Source: DASQPA01 sp963757335
GTDB taxonomy: Bacteria; Acidobacteriota; Thermoanaerobaculia; Multivoradales; UBA5704
Direction: 5' to 3'
NCBI GenBank assembly: GCA_963757335.1
Contig: CAVWRJ010000024.1
Span: 310,001 to 374,000, forward strand
Length of the DNA: 64,000 nucleotides
The translations under genes were made by a program, and so were the position numbers. Below are positions 62,958 through 64,000 of the stretch, piece after piece (positions within the stretch are counted from its first letter, which is position 1; each line of letters starts with the position of its first letter). The notes below the pieces were generated by a model. That model had not been told where the DNA came from. It did not search any database and saw nothing but the letters and a program-made list of their open reading frames with translations.

Positions 62958-64000
62958 ATGAAACGCGCTCTTCAAATCTCCGCTGCCGTCTTCAGTGCCA
63001 CCGGCCTGCTCGCCGCCGGCCTCACTCTGGCGGGAACGGCCGGGACCGCCGAGGCCGCCCCCGCACCCAAACCGGCGACGCTTTTAAACGTCTCCTACGA
63101 TCCGACCCGCGAGCTCTACCAGGCGGAGAACGCGGCGTTCGCCAGGTCGTGGAAGGCGAGAGCCGGCCAGGAGGTCACCATCCAGCAGTCCCACGGCGGC
63201 TCGGGCAAGCAGGCGCGGGGGGTGATCGAAGGCTTGGAAGCCGACGTCGTCACCTTGGCGCTCGCCTACGACATCGACGCGGTCGCCGCCTCCGGGCTCC
63301 TGCCGCACAACTGGCAGACTCTGCTCCCCAACAACAGCACCCCCTACACCTCGACGATCGTCTTCCTCGTCAGGAAGGGCAATCCCAAGAAGATCAAGGA
63401 CTGGCCCGACCTCGTCCGGCCGGGGATCGCGGTCGTCACCCCCAACCCCAAGACCTCGGGCGGGGCGCGCTGGAACTATCTCGCCGCCTGGGGCTACGCC
63501 TTGCGGGCCAACGGCGGCACTGGCGCCGGTGAGGCCAAGGCCAGGGAGTTCGTCGGCAAGCTCTACAAGAACGTGCCGGTGCTCGACACCGGCGCCCGCG
63601 GCTCGACGGTCACCTTCGTCGAGCGCGGCATCGGCGACGTCCTCGTCGCCTGGGAGAACGAGGCCCTCTACTCGGTCGAGAAGCTGGGCAAGGGGAAGTT
63701 CGAGATCGTCGCCCCCTCGGTCAGCATCCTCGCCGAGCCGCCGGTCGCGGTGGTCGACAAGGTGGCGAAGAAGCACGGCAACCAGGTCCTGGCCAAGGCA
63801 TACCTGGAGTTCCTCTACACCCCGGAGGGGCAGGAGATCGCCGCCCAGAACTACTATCGCCCCCGAAACCAGGTAGTGGTCGCCAAGTACGGGGCGAAGT
63901 TCCCGCAGGTGAAGCTGTTCACGATCGACGAGGTGTTCGGCGGCTGGGCCAAGGCCCAGAAGACCCACTTCGCCGACAACGGCCTGTTCGATCAGATCTA
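62958..64000 (+). CDS. sbp: Periplasmic sulfate-binding protein (cut by window end)
   Basis: ATG 62958 starts signal peptide RALQISAAVFSATGLLAAGL, then TLLNVSYDPTRELYQAENAA, QQSHGGSGKQARGVIEGLEA, DVVTLALAYDIDAVA and TPNPKTSGGARWNYLAAWG, the sulfate/thiosulfate-binding family. It stays open to the last base, ending NGLFDQI plus a partial codon TA, where homologues end FDQIY with a few more residues, so almost the whole protein (347 residues) is present. The permease genes cysT and cysW are expected just beyond the window. Confidence 0.95.
   Translation, partial: MKRALQISAAVFSATGLLAAGLTLAGTAGTAEAAPAPKPATLLNVSYDPTRELYQAENAAFARSWKARAGQEVTIQQSHGGSGKQARGVIEGLEADVVTLALAYDIDAVAASGLLPHNWQTLLPNNSTPYTSTIVFLVRKGNPKKIKDWPDLVRPGIAVVTPNPKTSGGARWNYLAAWGYALRANGGTGAGEAKAREFVGKLYKNVPVLDTGARGSTVTFVERGIGDVLVAWENEALYSVEKLGKGKFEIVAPSVSILAEPPVAVVDKVAKKHGNQVLAKAYLEFLYTPEGQEIAAQNYYRPRNQVVVAKYGAKFPQVKLFTIDEVFGGWAKAQKTHFADNGLFDQI

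Overview
This is 64 kb of very GC-rich bacterial DNA. The cell is probably a diderm: the window has an OprP/OprO-like porin, a DevBCA-type exporter and many proteins with Sec signal peptides. The mix (an anti-sigma-like zinc finger fused to TPRs, a DUF3857/transglutaminase/TPR protein, a PIN-like/DUF433 toxin-antitoxin pair, many secreted hydrolases) looks most like Acidobacteriota. That placement is inferred from gene content; there is no rRNA or other phylogenetic marker here.

Layout. 1-12 kb: the distal half of a contractile injection system (phage-tail-like) operon on the + strand, with late-control-D protein, gpV-like spike, PAAR-like tip, gp25, baseplate J, tail protein I, one uncharacterised protein, and a ~1,400-residue protein with a beta-propeller-like middle, a zinc-ribbon-like CPCC/CATC pair and a C-terminal helix-hairpin-helix. 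12-19 kb: envelope genes (HAMP protein, NfeD-like/flotillin pair, and a three-gene LEA-like/holin-like/DUF3618 set). 19-28 kb: toxin-antitoxin pair, Asp-box protein, M36/M4-like metalloprotease with Ig-like repeats, and a sulfatase-fold/TPR protein. 28-34 kb: LCAT-like lipase, cNMP/PilZ protein, and a tetR-devC-devA-devB-like exporter operon with a clear operator. 34-44 kb: peroxiredoxin, ICMT-like methyltransferase, secreted hydrolases, GT2, TPP-riboswitch-thiC, zinc-finger/TPR protein and a small secreted peptide. 44-54 kb: DUF3857/TPR giant, a translationally coupled GH1-GH43 pair, a stand-alone receiver and an exported protein. 54-64 kb: queE, flippase-like protein, cupin, XRE regulator, RRM protein, RlmL-type methyltransferase, alpha/beta hydrolase, and a sulfate uptake operon (CysA fused to two USP domains, porin, sulfate-binding protein) that runs off the end.

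The most unusual material is non-coding. Three intergenic arrays carry short motifs at an exact period of 20 bp (14959-15123) or 21 bp (33938-34290 and 52205-52630). The two 21-bp arrays share an 18-nt exact match in opposite orientation, so they are one family. Separately, a ~90-bp hairpin element occurs twice (27971-28063 and 53761-53847) with paired compensatory changes in both its outer and inner stems.

About 18 apparent frameshifts break otherwise intact genes, roughly two thirds of them in the first 11 kb. Each reading-frame segment is clean, so sequencing indels are the first explanation, but the clustering in the injection-system genes means real decay cannot be excluded. Coordinates of frameshifted genes below span the whole reconstructed gene.
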